Assembly (NCBI RefSeq): GCF_024211275.1
Contig: NZ_JAMLDX010000004.1
Coordinates: 1 to 64,000 of the forward strand
Direction: 5' to 3'
From: Sphingomonas tagetis
GTDB taxonomy: Bacteria; Pseudomonadota; Alphaproteobacteria; Sphingomonadales; Sphingomonadaceae
DNA: 64,000 bases
Of the stretch, positions 42,286 through 50,920 are shown piece after piece (position 1 is the first letter of the stretch; every line of letters begins with the position of its first letter). The notes below the pieces were generated by a model that worked only from the letters and a program-made list of their open reading frames with translations, was not told the DNA's origin and made no database searches. The position numbers and the translations under genes are program-made.

Positions 42286-43587
42286 CTAGCGCGCCGCCAC
42301 CGTCGCAAGCAGGCGATTCATCAGGCTGGCGAAGGCGAGGTTATCGACCTGCCCGTCCTGCCGCGTCCAGCCGCCGGTCACCGCATACCAGTTGCCGGCC
42401 TTGGTCTTGACCAGGAAGCTGGCGAAGATGACCCCGGGCTCCGATCCGCCCTTGAACCCGGCATAGTCGAACAAGGCGGCGCTGGGCGTGCCGGGGTTGA
42501 TCGCCAGAATGTCGAGCGCCTGCTCGCCCCCATTGCGCCGCAGCCAGTCGAGCACGCGCGCCATGTCGCCCGCGCTGGCGAACCATTCGACCTGTGGCGC
42601 CAGCGGCTTGTCGCCGAACATGCCGGGCTCGACAGCCGTCGCGGCGATCCGCGCGGCGTTGTCGCGCAGGATGCGGCGGCGGCCCTCGGCACCGGCCTGC
42701 GCCCAATTCGCCACCAGCGCGGCGTTGGCCGGCGCCTTGAGCCGGAACAGCTCGATCGTGCTGAGCACGGGCAAGGTCGCCTGGGGATCGGCGACGCCGG
42801 TCGCCGTGACCATCGCCTCGACCTGTTCGCGGCCCAGCCGATGCAGCAGCGTGTCCGTCGCGGTGTTGTCGCTGATCGAGATCATCTGCGCGGCCAGCGT
42901 GTGCAGCGTCACCGGTGCGCCTTTCGGCCAGCGCTGCATGACGCCGGACGGCAATGAGCGTTCGCCGAGCGGGACGATCTCGCTCCATGTGCGCAGACCA
43001 GCGCGGGTCTGGCGCGCGGCCTCCGCCAGAATCCACAGCTTGAAGGCGGACCCGATCGGCATGGACTCGCTCGCCGCGAGCTCGCTGACCGTAACCGGTC
43101 CGCCGGGCGCCAGCGCATAGACACCGAAGGACGCTTTGCCGGGGAGCTTGCGAAAGTCCGCGGCGATCCTGACCGCGCTGTCGCCGCGCGGATCGATCGA
43201 ACGGATCAGCAGGCCGGTGACCTTGTGCGGCGCGGCGGGGTCGGCGACGAGATGAATGTTCGCGACGCTCTTTTCGAAGCCGAGCTTGACGTCGGCCGCA
43301 TAGGGTGCGGCAGCGATGACCGTCTCCACCTTAACCGGCGGGCCGTGCTGGGTCTTGATCTGCGCGACCAGCGCATCCCAGCGCGAACGCGGGATCGTCG
43401 CCTTGAAGCCATCGGCGAAATAGGCTTCGAAATCGCCATTTCCGTTGAGCATGGTGGCAAGCCCGGCGATCCGCGCCTCCAGCCCCGCAGCCGGCTGGAT
43501 CGCGGCGGGGGTGGCGTCGGGCGTCTGTGCGTGCGCCACCGCGGGCCAGGCCGTGAGCAGCGCCAGCACGAGGCGCCACGGCGTCAT
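42286..43587 (-). CDS. Class A beta-lactamase-like serine hydrolase, secreted
   Basis: A 433-aa protein with signal peptide (MTPWRLVLALLTAWPAVAHA) and an N-terminal DUF3887-like domain (about 35-130). The C-terminal serine hydrolase domain has SxxK as Ser180-Ala-Phe-Lys183, SDN as Ser239-Asp240-Asn241 and a KGG triad at 379-381 in place of KTG. The usual catalytic Glu of the omega loop is not obvious. It may be a penicillin-interacting enzyme or a DD-peptidase rather than a resistance beta-lactamase. It overlaps parE by 4 bases (ATGA). Confidence 0.83.
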   Translation of the reverse strand: MTPWRLVLALLTAWPAVAHAQTPDATPAAIQPAAGLEARIAGLATMLNGNGDFEAYFADGFKATIPRSRWDALVAQIKTQHGPPVKVETVIAAAPYAADVKLGFEKSVANIHLVADPAAPHKVTGLLIRSIDPRGDSAVRIAADFRKLPGKASFGVYALAPGGPVTVSELAASESMPIGSAFKLWILAEAARQTRAGLRTWSEIVPLGERSLPSGVMQRWPKGAPVTLHTLAAQMISISDNTATDTLLHRLGREQVEAMVTATGVADPQATLPVLSTIELFRLKAPANAALVANWAQAGAEGRRRILRDNAARIAATAVEPGMFGDKPLAPQVEWFASAGDMARVLDWLRRNGGEQALDILAINPGTPSAALFDYAGFKGGSEPGVIFASFLVKTKAGNWYAVTGGWTRQDGQVDNLAFASLMNRLLATVAAR

Positions 43588-45566
43588 GCGTCGATCGCTT
43601 CCTCGTCCAGCCGCGCGGCATTCTCCTGAATGAAGGCGAAGCGGTGGGCGGGGTTGGTGCCCATCAGGCGATCGACGAGATCCTTCACGCCGGCGCGCTC
43701 CTCATATTCCTGCGGCAGGGTGATGCGGATCATGCCGCGCGTCTTGGGGTCCATCGTGGTTTCGCGCAGCTGGCCCGGGTTCATCTCGCCAAGCCCCTTG
43801 AAGCGCGACACCTCGACCTTGCGGCCCTTGAACGGCCCGGCCTCGATCTCGGCGCGGTGCGCGTCGTCGCGGGCGTAGAGCGACTTGGTGCCGGCGGTGA
43901 TGCGGTAGAGCGGCGGTTGCGCCAGATAGAGGTGCCCGCGGCGGACGATGTCGGGCATTTCCTGAAAGAAGAAGGTCATCAGCAGCGTCGCGATATGCGC
44001 GCCGTCGACATCGGCGTCGGTCATGATGACGACGCGCTCGTAGCGCAGATTGTCCGCCACGCAGTCCTTGCGCGTGCCGCAGCCGAGCGCGAGGATCAGG
44101 TCGGCGATTTCGGTGTTGGCGCCGATCTTGGCGCTGGTGGCGGAGGCGACGTTCAGGATCTTGCCGCGGATCGGCAGGATCGCCTGAGTCTTGCGGTCGC
44201 GCGCCTGCTTGGCGCTGCCGCCCGCGCTGTCGCCCTCGACGATGAACAGCTCGGTGCCCTTGGGATCGTCGGCGGAACAGTCGGTGAGCTTGCCGGGCAG
44301 GCGCAGCTTGCGGCCGCTGGTCGCGGTCTTGCGCTTGACCTCGCGCTCCTGCTTGCGGCGCAGGCGGTCGTCCATGCGCTCGATCACATAGCCGAGCAGC
44401 GCCTTGCCGCGGTCCATGCGGTCGGCGAGGAAATGGTCGAAATGGTCGCGCACGGCCTTTTCGACGAGCGCGGTCGCCTCGCCCGAGGTCAGGCGGTCCT
44501 TGGTCTGCGACTGGAATTGCGGCTCGCGGATGAACACGCTGAGCATCAGCTCGCTGCCGACCATGATGTCGTCGGCGGTGATGTCCTTGGCCTTTTTCTG
44601 GCCGACGAGATCGCCGAACGCGCGGATGCCGCGCACCAGCGCCTGACGCAGCCCCTGTTCGTGCGTGCCGCCATCGGGGGTGGGGATGGTGTTGCAATAC
44701 CAGCTGTAGCTGCCGTCGCTCCACAGCGGCCAAGCGACCGCCCATTCGACGCTGCCCTGCGAGTCGGGGAATTCCTGCCGGCCCGAGAAGAATTCGGCGG
44801 TCGCGCCCTCGCGCGTGCCGAGCTGTTCGCGCAGATGGTCGGCGAGGCCGCCGGGGAACTGGAACACCGCTTCGGCGGGCGTGTCGTCGGTGATGAGCGA
44901 GGGATCGCACTTCCAGCGGATCTCGACCCCGGCGAACAGATAGGCCTTAGAGCGGGCGAGCTTGTAGAGGCGCGCGGGCTTGAAGTGCAGTTCAGGCCCG
45001 AAAATCTCGGGATCGGGGGTGAAGGCGACCGAGGTGCCGCGGCGGTTGGGGGTGCCGCCGAGATGTTCGAGCGGGCCGAGCGTCTGGCCCTGGCTGAAGC
45101 GCTGGCGGTAGAGCTGCTTCTCGCGTGCGACCTCGACCACGGTATCGACCGACAGCGCGTTGACCACGCTGACGCCGACGCCGTGCAGGCCGCCCGACGT
45201 CGCATAGGCCTTGCCGGTGAACTTGCCGCCCGAGTGAAGCGTCGAAAGGATCACCTCGAGCGCAGACTTGTCGGGGAATTTGGGGTGCGGATCGACCGGG
45301 ATGCCCCGGCCATTGTCGACCACGGTCAGGCGGTTGCCCGGCTCCAGCTCGATCTCGATCCGCGTGGCATGGCCGGCCACCGCCTCGTCCATCGCATTGT
45401 CGAGCACTTCGGCGGCGAGATGATGCAGCGCGCGCTCGTCGGTACCGCCGATATACATGCCGGGGCGGCGGCGGACGGGTTCGAGCCCCTCCAGCACCTC
45501 GATCGACGAGGCGTCGTAGCTGTTGTCGGGCGTGGCGGAAGAGGGCTGGAACAGATCAGATGCCAT
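43584..45566 (-). CDS. parE: DNA topoisomerase IV subunit B
   Basis: A 660-aa type II topoisomerase ATPase subunit. The N-terminal GHKL ATPase has EVLDNAMDEAV, VDNGRGIPVD and a GGLHGVGVSVVNAL lid; the TOPRIM domain has ELFIVEGDSAGGSAKQARDR and MTDADVDGAHI. ParE rather than GyrB is suggested by its length and the short C-terminal part. Topo IV separates daughter chromosomes; parC is not in the window. It is followed by the beta-lactamase-like gene in an ATGA overlap. Confidence 0.96.
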   Translation of the reverse strand: MASDLFQPSSATPDNSYDASSIEVLEGLEPVRRRPGMYIGGTDERALHHLAAEVLDNAMDEAVAGHATRIEIELEPGNRLTVVDNGRGIPVDPHPKFPDKSALEVILSTLHSGGKFTGKAYATSGGLHGVGVSVVNALSVDTVVEVAREKQLYRQRFSQGQTLGPLEHLGGTPNRRGTSVAFTPDPEIFGPELHFKPARLYKLARSKAYLFAGVEIRWKCDPSLITDDTPAEAVFQFPGGLADHLREQLGTREGATAEFFSGRQEFPDSQGSVEWAVAWPLWSDGSYSWYCNTIPTPDGGTHEQGLRQALVRGIRAFGDLVGQKKAKDITADDIMVGSELMLSVFIREPQFQSQTKDRLTSGEATALVEKAVRDHFDHFLADRMDRGKALLGYVIERMDDRLRRKQEREVKRKTATSGRKLRLPGKLTDCSADDPKGTELFIVEGDSAGGSAKQARDRKTQAILPIRGKILNVASATSAKIGANTEIADLILALGCGTRKDCVADNLRYERVVIMTDADVDGAHIATLLMTFFFQEMPDIVRRGHLYLAQPPLYRITAGTKSLYARDDAHRAEIEAGPFKGRKVEVSRFKGLGEMNPGQLRETTMDPKTRGMIRITLPQEYEERAGVKDLVDRLMGTNPAHRFAFIQENAARLDEEAIDA

Positions 45567-45711
45567 GGTCTGTTGCTATATCGTTCCGCCGGGTTGGAGC
45601 AAGCGCCGCTGTTGCTGCAAAGCAACATGATGCGCGTTTCCGATTGATCCAGGGAAAGATCGCGGCGGTGAGCCGTTATCCGGCCTGCAATCATATCGGA
45701 GCTTTCCCAAC

Positions 45712-46548
45712 ATGCGTATGCGTACCCTGCTGGGCGCCACTGGCGTCCTGACCCTTTCGCTCGCCGCCATGCCGGCCCTGGCGCAGGATTCGGCCGACGA
45801 ACCGGCCTTTGACGGCGTCTATATCGGCGGCTCGTTCGGCCGCAGCGTACAGAATAACGATATCGGCGAGACGATCCTGTTCGACCGCGGTTCGAACGGC
45901 AGTTTCGGCGAGACGATCACCACGCCGGCGGGCGCCAATGCCTTTTCGCCCGGTTTCTGCAACGGCGCCGCGACCTCCAACCTCAACAACAGCTGCGCCA
46001 ACGACAAGGACGGCTACGAATATTACGCCCGGCTCGGCGCGGACCAGCAATATGGCAAATGGGTGATCGGCGCGGTGGCGGAGTTCGGCAAGTCGAACGT
46101 GCGCGACAGCGTGTCGGCGTTCAGCACGACGCCGGCCTTCTACACCATGACGCGCGAGATCGACTGGAACGCCGCGCTGCGTGCGCGCGCTGGCTATGTC
46201 GCGGGGCAGAGCACGCTGTTCTACGGCACGTTCGGCGGCGCCTATGCCAAGATCGACCGCAGCTTCACCACCGGCAACACCGCCAACAGCTTCACGCTGA
46301 ACGACGATGACGATGCGTTCGGATGGCAGGCGGGCGGTGGCGTCGAGCAGAAGTTCGGTCGCAACTTCTCGATCGGCCTCGAATATCTCTACAGCCGCTA
46401 CAATGACGGCGATGGCCGGGTGCGCGTCGGGCAGGGCACGGCGGGTGCGACCAATCCGTTCGTGCTGGCCGGCGGCGCCGACTTCGCGCGCAGCGACAGC
46501 AAGTTCGCCTTCCACGCCATAAGGCTGACCGGCGCGGTCAGCTTCTAA
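45712..46548 (+). CDS. Outer-membrane beta-barrel protein
   Basis: A 278-aa protein with a signal peptide (RMRTLLGATGVLTLSLAAM ... ALAQ) and OmpA-like/porin-like beta strands: VYIGGSFGRSVQNND, YEYYARLGADQQYGKWVIGA, LRARAGYVAGQSTLFYGTFG, FSIGLEYLYSRYND and a C-terminal strand ending AIRLTGAVSF, with the C-terminal Phe typical of outer-membrane barrels. Two cysteines (FCNGAATSN and NNSCANDK) may form a disulfide in a long loop. Probably an eight-stranded barrel of the OmpW/opacity type. A very strong terminator follows. Confidence 0.9.
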   Translation: MRMRTLLGATGVLTLSLAAMPALAQDSADEPAFDGVYIGGSFGRSVQNNDIGETILFDRGSNGSFGETITTPAGANAFSPGFCNGAATSNLNNSCANDKDGYEYYARLGADQQYGKWVIGAVAEFGKSNVRDSVSAFSTTPAFYTMTREIDWNAALRARAGYVAGQSTLFYGTFGGAYAKIDRSFTTGNTANSFTLNDDDDAFGWQAGGGVEQKFGRNFSIGLEYLYSRYNDGDGRVRVGQGTAGATNPFVLAGGADFARSDSKFAFHAIRLTGAVSF

Positions 46549-46565
46549 CCCGGACCCTGACAACG

Positions 46566-46599
46566 AAAACGGCCGGCGGAGCGATCCGCCGGCCGTTTT
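46566..46599. terminator. Strong bidirectional terminator after the outer-membrane gene
   Basis: A perfect 15-bp stem (46566-46580 with 46585-46599) with a GCGA loop, with As on the left and Ts on the right. It lies between the convergent outer-membrane barrel gene and gcrA and can serve both strands. Confidence 0.95.
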
Positions 46600-46618
46600 T
46601 CATTTCAGTGCACGCGGG

Positions 46619-47287
46619 TCAGCGAACGCGCGGGCCGCCATAGGGCAGCGGCGGCGGCGGACGGCGGTCACGGCGCGGCAGCTGCGCCTGATAGGCGTGG
46701 CCGCAATGGTCGACGCAATAGGGGAAGCCCGGGTTCACCTTGGTGCCACAGAAGTGGAAGTCGGGCTCGCCCGGGTGGCCCAGCGGCCATTTGCAGATGC
46801 GGTCGTTGAGGTCGAGCAGGCTGGTCTTGCCCTCGATCTCCTTGCTCGGCTTGGCCGGGACGAGGCGGCGCGGCGGGGCGGGGGTGATCGGGGGCGACTG
46901 TTCGCCGGGGTTCTGGCGGACGAAGCCGCCGGGGCCGACCGAGCGCAGCACCGGCGCGTCGGGGCGCGGCGTTGGGGCGGCGGGCTCGTCGGCATCAGGC
47001 TCGACCGCGCGCGGTGCGGCAGCGACCGGTGCGGGCTTGGGAGCCGGCGCGGGTTCAGGGCGCGGCGCCGGGGCAGGGGCCGGCGTGACAGCGGCGGGTG
47101 CGGCGGCCTTCGCCTCCGGCGCGTTGGGCTTCACCGGCGAGGGGCGCGAGGCGAGGCCCAGCCGGTGGGCCTTGCCGATCACCGCGTTGCGGCTGACGCC
47201 GCCCAATTCCTCGGCGATCTGGGTGGCGGTGAGGCCGCTGTCCCACATCTTGCGCAGCGTCTCGATCCGTTCGTCGGTCCAGCTCAT
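46619..47287 (-). CDS. gcrA: GcrA cell cycle regulator
   Basis: A 222-aa GcrA. The N-terminal DNA-binding helices read MSWTDERIETLRKMWDSGLT, then ATQIAEELGGVSRNAVIGKAHRLGL; the C-terminal domain (KWPLGHPGEPDFHFCGTKV, then NPGFPYCVDHCGHAYQ) is the sigma70-contacting part with conserved Cys/His. In Caulobacter GcrA works with sigma70 at promoters carrying CcrM-methylated GANTC sites. Here the linker between domains is very long and Pro/Ala rich (about residues 50-150). It is divergent from the ABC permease. Confidence 0.95.
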   Translation of the reverse strand: MSWTDERIETLRKMWDSGLTATQIAEELGGVSRNAVIGKAHRLGLASRPSPVKPNAPEAKAAAPAAVTPAPAPAPRPEPAPAPKPAPVAAAPRAVEPDADEPAAPTPRPDAPVLRSVGPGGFVRQNPGEQSPPITPAPPRRLVPAKPSKEIEGKTSLLDLNDRICKWPLGHPGEPDFHFCGTKVNPGFPYCVDHCGHAYQAQLPRRDRRPPPPLPYGGPRVR

Positions 47288-47345
47288 TCGTCGTCCTCAA
47301 TCAATCCCGTTGCGGGTCCGCGTGGGAGCCTTTACCCGGCCAGAC

Positions 47346-48194
47346 ATGGCCGAACAACACCCCGCGCCCGATACGCAGCTTGCCGCCCCCGGCGTTCCGG
47401 TGATCCGCAACATCAATTGGGGAGGCTTGTCGACCCTTTATGTGAAGGAGGTGCGCCGTTTCTTCAAGGTGCAGCTCCAGACGATATGGGCGCCGGCGGT
47501 GTCGCAGCTGTTGCTGCTGGTGGTGTTCACCACTGCTCTGGGCGCGCGCGGCGAGGTTTCGGTGGGGGGCGTCAACGTGCCGTTCGGGACGTTCATCGCG
47601 CCGGGGCTGGTGGTGATGGGGATGCTCAACAACGCCTTCGCCAATTCGAGCTTCTCGCTGCTGGTGGGCAAGATCCAGGGCACGATCGTCGATTATCTGA
47701 TGCCGCCGCTGTCGACCGGCGAGCTGCTCGCGGCGCTGTGTGGCGGGGCGGTGACGCGGGCGTTTTGCGTCGGCGGGGCGGTGTGGCTCGCGATGCTGCT
47801 GTTCCTCGGCAGCGTGATGGTGCCGCAGCATCTGTTTGCCGTCTTGTGGTTCGGGCTGTTCGGGTCGCTGATGCTGGCGTTCCTCGGCGTGATCACCTCG
47901 ATCTGGGGCGAGAAGTTCGATCACGCCGCGGCGGTCACGAATTTCGTGATCGCGCCGCTGACCTTGCTGTCGGGCACCTTCTATTCGGTCGACCGGCTTT
48001 CGCCCGCGTTTCAGACGATCAGCCATTTCAACCCGTTCTTCTATGTGATTTCGGGCTTTCGCTACGGCTTTCTCGGCGTCAGCGACGGTTACGTCTCGAT
48101 CTGGACCGCCGGGGGCATCGTCGTGGCGATCGACGCGGTGCTGGGCGTCGTCTGCTATCTGCTGTTGCGCAGCGGGTGGAAGATCAAGAGTTGA
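47346..48194 (+). CDS. ABC-2 type transporter permease
   Basis: A 282-aa membrane permease with six helices and the ABC-2 pattern: LYVKEVRRFFKVQLQTIWAP, VPFGTFIAPGLVVMGMLNNA and LLSGTFYSVDRLSPAFQTIS, HFNPFFYVISGFRYG. It is like the capsule/O-antigen or daunorubicin-type exporter permeases; NodJ-like. No ATPase gene adjoins, which is odd since partners are usually next door; the ATP-binding subunit must be elsewhere. The ATG at 47346 has no strong ribosome site. Confidence 0.9.
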   Translation: MAEQHPAPDTQLAAPGVPVIRNINWGGLSTLYVKEVRRFFKVQLQTIWAPAVSQLLLLVVFTTALGARGEVSVGGVNVPFGTFIAPGLVVMGMLNNAFANSSFSLLVGKIQGTIVDYLMPPLSTGELLAALCGGAVTRAFCVGGAVWLAMLLFLGSVMVPQHLFAVLWFGLFGSLMLAFLGVITSIWGEKFDHAAAVTNFVIAPLTLLSGTFYSVDRLSPAFQTISHFNPFFYVISGFRYGFLGVSDGYVSIWTAGGIVVAIDAVLGVVCYLLLRSGWKIKS

Positions 48195-48216
48195 TCCGCA
48201 GGCTGAACGGCTGCTG

Positions 48217-48232
48217 TCAGCCGCGTTCAGCG
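48217..48232 (+). promoter_or_regulatory. TCAGC direct repeat upstream of the Arg/Tyr/Asp-rich secreted gene
   Basis: TCAGCC (48217-48222) and TCAGCG (48227-48232) recur at a 10-base interval, one helical turn, as is usual for response-regulator boxes. They lie about 55 bases upstream of the ATG at 48288. A nearby inverted copy (CTGAAC, 48203-48208) is also present. No regulator is known from the sequence. Confidence 0.35.
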
Positions 48233-48287
48233 CCAATTCGACTCGGCCCCGCTATCCCGGTCACATCGACTGAGGAGGCGATGCCCA

Positions 48288-48695
48288 ATGCGTAAGATGA
48301 TGATCGGACTGGCCCTCGCGGCCTCTACCCTTGCCGCCGTGCCGGCGACCGCCCAGAGCTGGGGCGACGGCTATCGCGGTGACCGCTATGGCGACCGTTA
48401 CGACGACCGCGGCGGCTATGGCTATGGCCGCGATACGCTGCGCCGCGCGCAGATGATGCTCGACCGCGCGATCCAGCGCCGCGATATTTCGCAGCGCGAG
48501 GTCTATTACTACCGCAACGAGCTCAACCGGCTGTATCAGCTCGACGCGCGTTTTCGCCGTGACGGCTATTCGCGCTGGGAGCGTGAGCAGATCGAGAACC
48601 GCGCCGAACAGCTGATCCGCCGCCTGCGCGACGAGCGCCGCGACGGCCGCTGGGACGACCGGCGCGGCTATGACGACGATCGCTGGGATCGGTAA
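48288..48695 (+). CDS. Small secreted Arg/Asp/Tyr-rich protein
   Basis: A 135-aa protein with a signal peptide (MRKMMIGLALAASTLAAVPATAQ), then a Gly/Tyr/Arg/Asp-rich part (WGDGYRGDRYGDRYDDRGGY), a central helical segment (LRRAQMMLDRAIQRRDISQR, then VYYYRNELNRLYQLDARFRR) and a charged C-terminal tail (DDRRGYDDDRWDR). I do not recognise a catalytic domain; it is of the class of basic/acidic repeat envelope proteins seen in sphingomonads. GAGGAGG precedes the ATG. Confidence 0.8.
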   Translation: MRKMMIGLALAASTLAAVPATAQSWGDGYRGDRYGDRYDDRGGYGYGRDTLRRAQMMLDRAIQRRDISQREVYYYRNELNRLYQLDARFRRDGYSRWEREQIENRAEQLIRRLRDERRDGRWDDRRGYDDDRWDR

Positions 48696-48703
48696 GTAAC
48701 AAG

Positions 48704-48732
48704 GGCGGCGCGGGACGGTGTTCCGCGCCGCC
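48704..48732. terminator. Terminator of the small secreted gene
   Basis: Perfect 10-bp stem (48704-48713 with 48723-48732) with a 9-base loop, starting 9 bases after the stop codon and ending 3 bases before the end of the convergent gene. No long T-tract, so efficiency is uncertain. Confidence 0.75.
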
Positions 48733-48734
48733 TG

Positions 48735-49457
48735 CTATTTCTCGAGTTTCGCGGCCAGGCGCCGCAATTCCCCTGCCGGATCGTGAGTGATCGGATCGCC
48801 GTGACTGACGATGATTCGGCGCAGATCGGGCAGCGCGGCCCATTCCCGCATCTGTGCGGCGAGCGCCTTCGGGTCGTCGATCATCATGCGGCGGATGACG
48901 CGCGGCACTTGCGGCCGCTTGACGCCGAACCCCATCAGTCGCGCCATGATCTTTGCGCCGAGCCCGTGCGGGTGGCGGACATGGCCGATCGAATCGTTGA
49001 CGATCAGCGTGGTGCCGCTGGCGCGGTGCACCCGTAGCGCGAACTCGTCCGTCTTCTGGTCGATCAGGTCGAAGGCGATGGCCAGGTCGCCGATGATGTC
49101 GTCGGTGGCGTCGACCGCGACGACCTCCGCCACCGCCTGACGCGCCTTGGGCGGGGCGATGACTTGCATCTCCGGATAGCGTTGCTTCCAGATTTTTGCG
49201 TCGAGCCGGTGCGCGCGGTTGGGGACGATCAGGAATTTGGGCGGCCCCAGCGCCTCGATCCGCGCCATTTCCGGCTCGTGAAGCGCGATCGCGCTCCAGA
49301 TCACCGTGCCGCCCTCGGCCAGCGCGATCACCGTCATCCGCCGCGGAAAGCGGCCGAGCGGCATCACGATCTCACCCGGAACGGTGAGGATGCCGTCGTC
49401 GATTTCCTCCAGGACCCCGTGCGGCATGACCTGCCATCGTTCGAGCGCGTCGGGCAT
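48735..49457 (-). CDS. Metallo-beta-lactamase-fold-like protein (DUF4336 type)
   Basis: A 240-aa soluble protein. It has the ordered strands of a DUF4336/MBL-like protein: TVIALAEGGTVIWSAIALHE, MARIEALGPPKFLIVPNRAH and C-terminal RRIIVSHGDPITHDP. The canonical HxHxDH motif of metallo-beta-lactamases is missing, as in DUF4336 members, so it may be non-enzymatic or use another metal site. Function unknown. It is divergent from argD by 173 bases. Confidence 0.75.
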   Translation of the reverse strand: MPDALERWQVMPHGVLEEIDDGILTVPGEIVMPLGRFPRRMTVIALAEGGTVIWSAIALHEPEMARIEALGPPKFLIVPNRAHRLDAKIWKQRYPEMQVIAPPKARQAVAEVVAVDATDDIIGDLAIAFDLIDQKTDEFALRVHRASGTTLIVNDSIGHVRHPHGLGAKIMARLMGFGVKRPQVPRVIRRMMIDDPKALAAQMREWAALPDLRRIIVSHGDPITHDPAGELRRLAAKLEK

Positions 49458-49512
49458 GGGCGACCTCCTTGCCGCCCAACGCGCTGCGCCGGTAACGGTT
49501 CAGCGCCGGGTG

Positions 49513-49541
49513 TTGACGCTCATGGTCCCTGGCGGGTAGAT
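49513..49541 (+). promoter_or_regulatory. Candidate promoter of argD
   Basis: TTGACG (49513-49518), 17-base spacer, GTAGAT (49536-49541), in the divergent gap before argD. No ARG-box-like palindrome was recognised. Confidence 0.4.
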
Positions 49542-49630
49542 GCGCGCTCCGGGCGGTCCGGTTGGGCCGCCTTTGTCGTTTCCGGAGTAAAACGCGCACC
49601 ATTCGCGCCCAAGCAAGGAGGAGCAGTTCG

Positions 49631-50827
49631 ATGTCGATCACCCCGCTCATGCCCGTTTACCCACGGTGCGATGTGCGTCCGGTGCGAGGCGAGGGCTGCT
49701 GGCTGGTCGGCGAGCGAGGCGAGCGCTATCTCGATTTCGCGGCGGGGATCGCGGTGAACGCGCTCGGCCACGGCCATCCGCACGTCACCAAGGTGCTGCA
49801 GGACCAGATCGCGACGCTGATGCACGTCTCCAACCTTTACGGTTCGCCGCAGGGGGAGGCGCTGGCGCAGCGCATCATCGACAATTGCTTCGCCGACACG
49901 ATCTTCTTCACCAATTCGGGCGCCGAAGCGGTCGAGTGCGCGATCAAGACCGCGCGCCGCTATCACTACGTCAACGGCCAGCCCAACCGCACCAAGCTGA
50001 TCACCTTCAAGAATGCGTTCCACGGGCGTACGATGGGGGCGATCTCGGCGACCGATCAGCCCAAGATGCGCGACGGGTTCGAACCGCTCGCGCCGGGCTT
50101 CGACTATGCCGCGTTCAACGACCTCGAAGGCGCGCTGGCGCTGGTCGACGAGAATACGGCCGGCTTCCTGGTCGAGACGGTGCAGGGCGAGGGCGGGATG
50201 ACCGCGGGCACGCCCGAATTCATCCGCGGGCTACGCAAGGCGTGCGACGAGCAGGGCATGCTGCTGGTGCTGGACGAAATCCAGTGCGGTTACGGGCGCA
50301 CCGGCAAGTTCTTCGCCTATGAGCATTACGGCATCACGCCCGACATCATGACCGTGGCCAAGGGGATCGGCAACGGCTTCCCGCTCGGCGCGTGCCTCGC
50401 GACCGAGGAAGCGGCCAAGGGCATGGTGTTCGGCACGCACGGCTCGACCTATGGCGGCAATCCGCTGGCGATGGCGGCGGGGATGGCGGTGCTCGACGTG
50501 ATGCTCGAGGACGGCTTCTTCGAGCGCGTCGAGAAGACCGGCGAGCGGCTGCGGCAGGCGCTCGAGCAGCTGCTGCCCAATCACGATGCCTTGTTCGAGG
50601 AGATCCGCGGCAAGGGGCTGATGCTGGGCATCAAGCTCAAGGAGCCGGCGGTCAGCCGCGATTTCGTGGCGCATCTGCGCGACAATCACAGGCTGCTGAC
50701 GGTCGCGGCGGGCGACAATGTGTTCCGCCTGCTCCCGCCGCTGGTGATCGAGGAAGATCATATCGCCGAGTGTATCGAGCGACTGAGCGCCGGCGCGCGC
50801 AGCTATGCGCCGCTGACCGATGATTGA
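49631..50827 (+). CDS. argD: Acetylornithine aminotransferase
   Basis: A 398-aa PLP-dependent class III aminotransferase of arginine synthesis (may also serve as succinyldiaminopimelate aminotransferase for lysine). The PLP Lys lies in TVAKGIGNGFPLGA, with FTNSGAEAVECAIKTAR and LVLDEIQCGYGRTGKFFAYE as cofactor motifs. The ATG at 49631 follows AAGGAGGAG. argF follows after a palindromic repeat, so the pair is likely to form an arginine unit. Confidence 0.95.
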   Translation: MSITPLMPVYPRCDVRPVRGEGCWLVGERGERYLDFAAGIAVNALGHGHPHVTKVLQDQIATLMHVSNLYGSPQGEALAQRIIDNCFADTIFFTNSGAEAVECAIKTARRYHYVNGQPNRTKLITFKNAFHGRTMGAISATDQPKMRDGFEPLAPGFDYAAFNDLEGALALVDENTAGFLVETVQGEGGMTAGTPEFIRGLRKACDEQGMLLVLDEIQCGYGRTGKFFAYEHYGITPDIMTVAKGIGNGFPLGACLATEEAAKGMVFGTHGSTYGGNPLAMAAGMAVLDVMLEDGFFERVEKTGERLRQALEQLLPNHDALFEEIRGKGLMLGIKLKEPAVSRDFVAHLRDNHRLLTVAAGDNVFRLLPPLVIEEDHIAECIERLSAGARSYAPLTDD

Positions 50828-50846
50828 TCCGGATGGATTGGACTGA

Positions 50847-50905
50847 CCGTTCGTGTCGAGCGGAGTCGAGACACATTGTCCCTCGACTTCGCTCGGGACG
50901 AACGG
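50847..50905. repeat. Inverted repeat between argD and argF (CGTTCGTGTCGAG family)
   Basis: Arms 50847-50870 and 50882-50905 are inverted repeats matching at 21 of 24 positions with an 11-base loop. It lies just upstream of the argF ribosome site. A related repeat is at 51886-51963, and a single arm at 63710-63730. It may attenuate or process the argD-argF message. Confidence 0.75.
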
Positions 50906-50920
50906 GAGGGGGAGACTCCC

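Noticed and set aside
43644..45647. A 667-codon plus-strand open frame across parE.
   Set aside because: Shadow of parE with an Ala/Arg/Gly/Asp-rich sequence and no domain.
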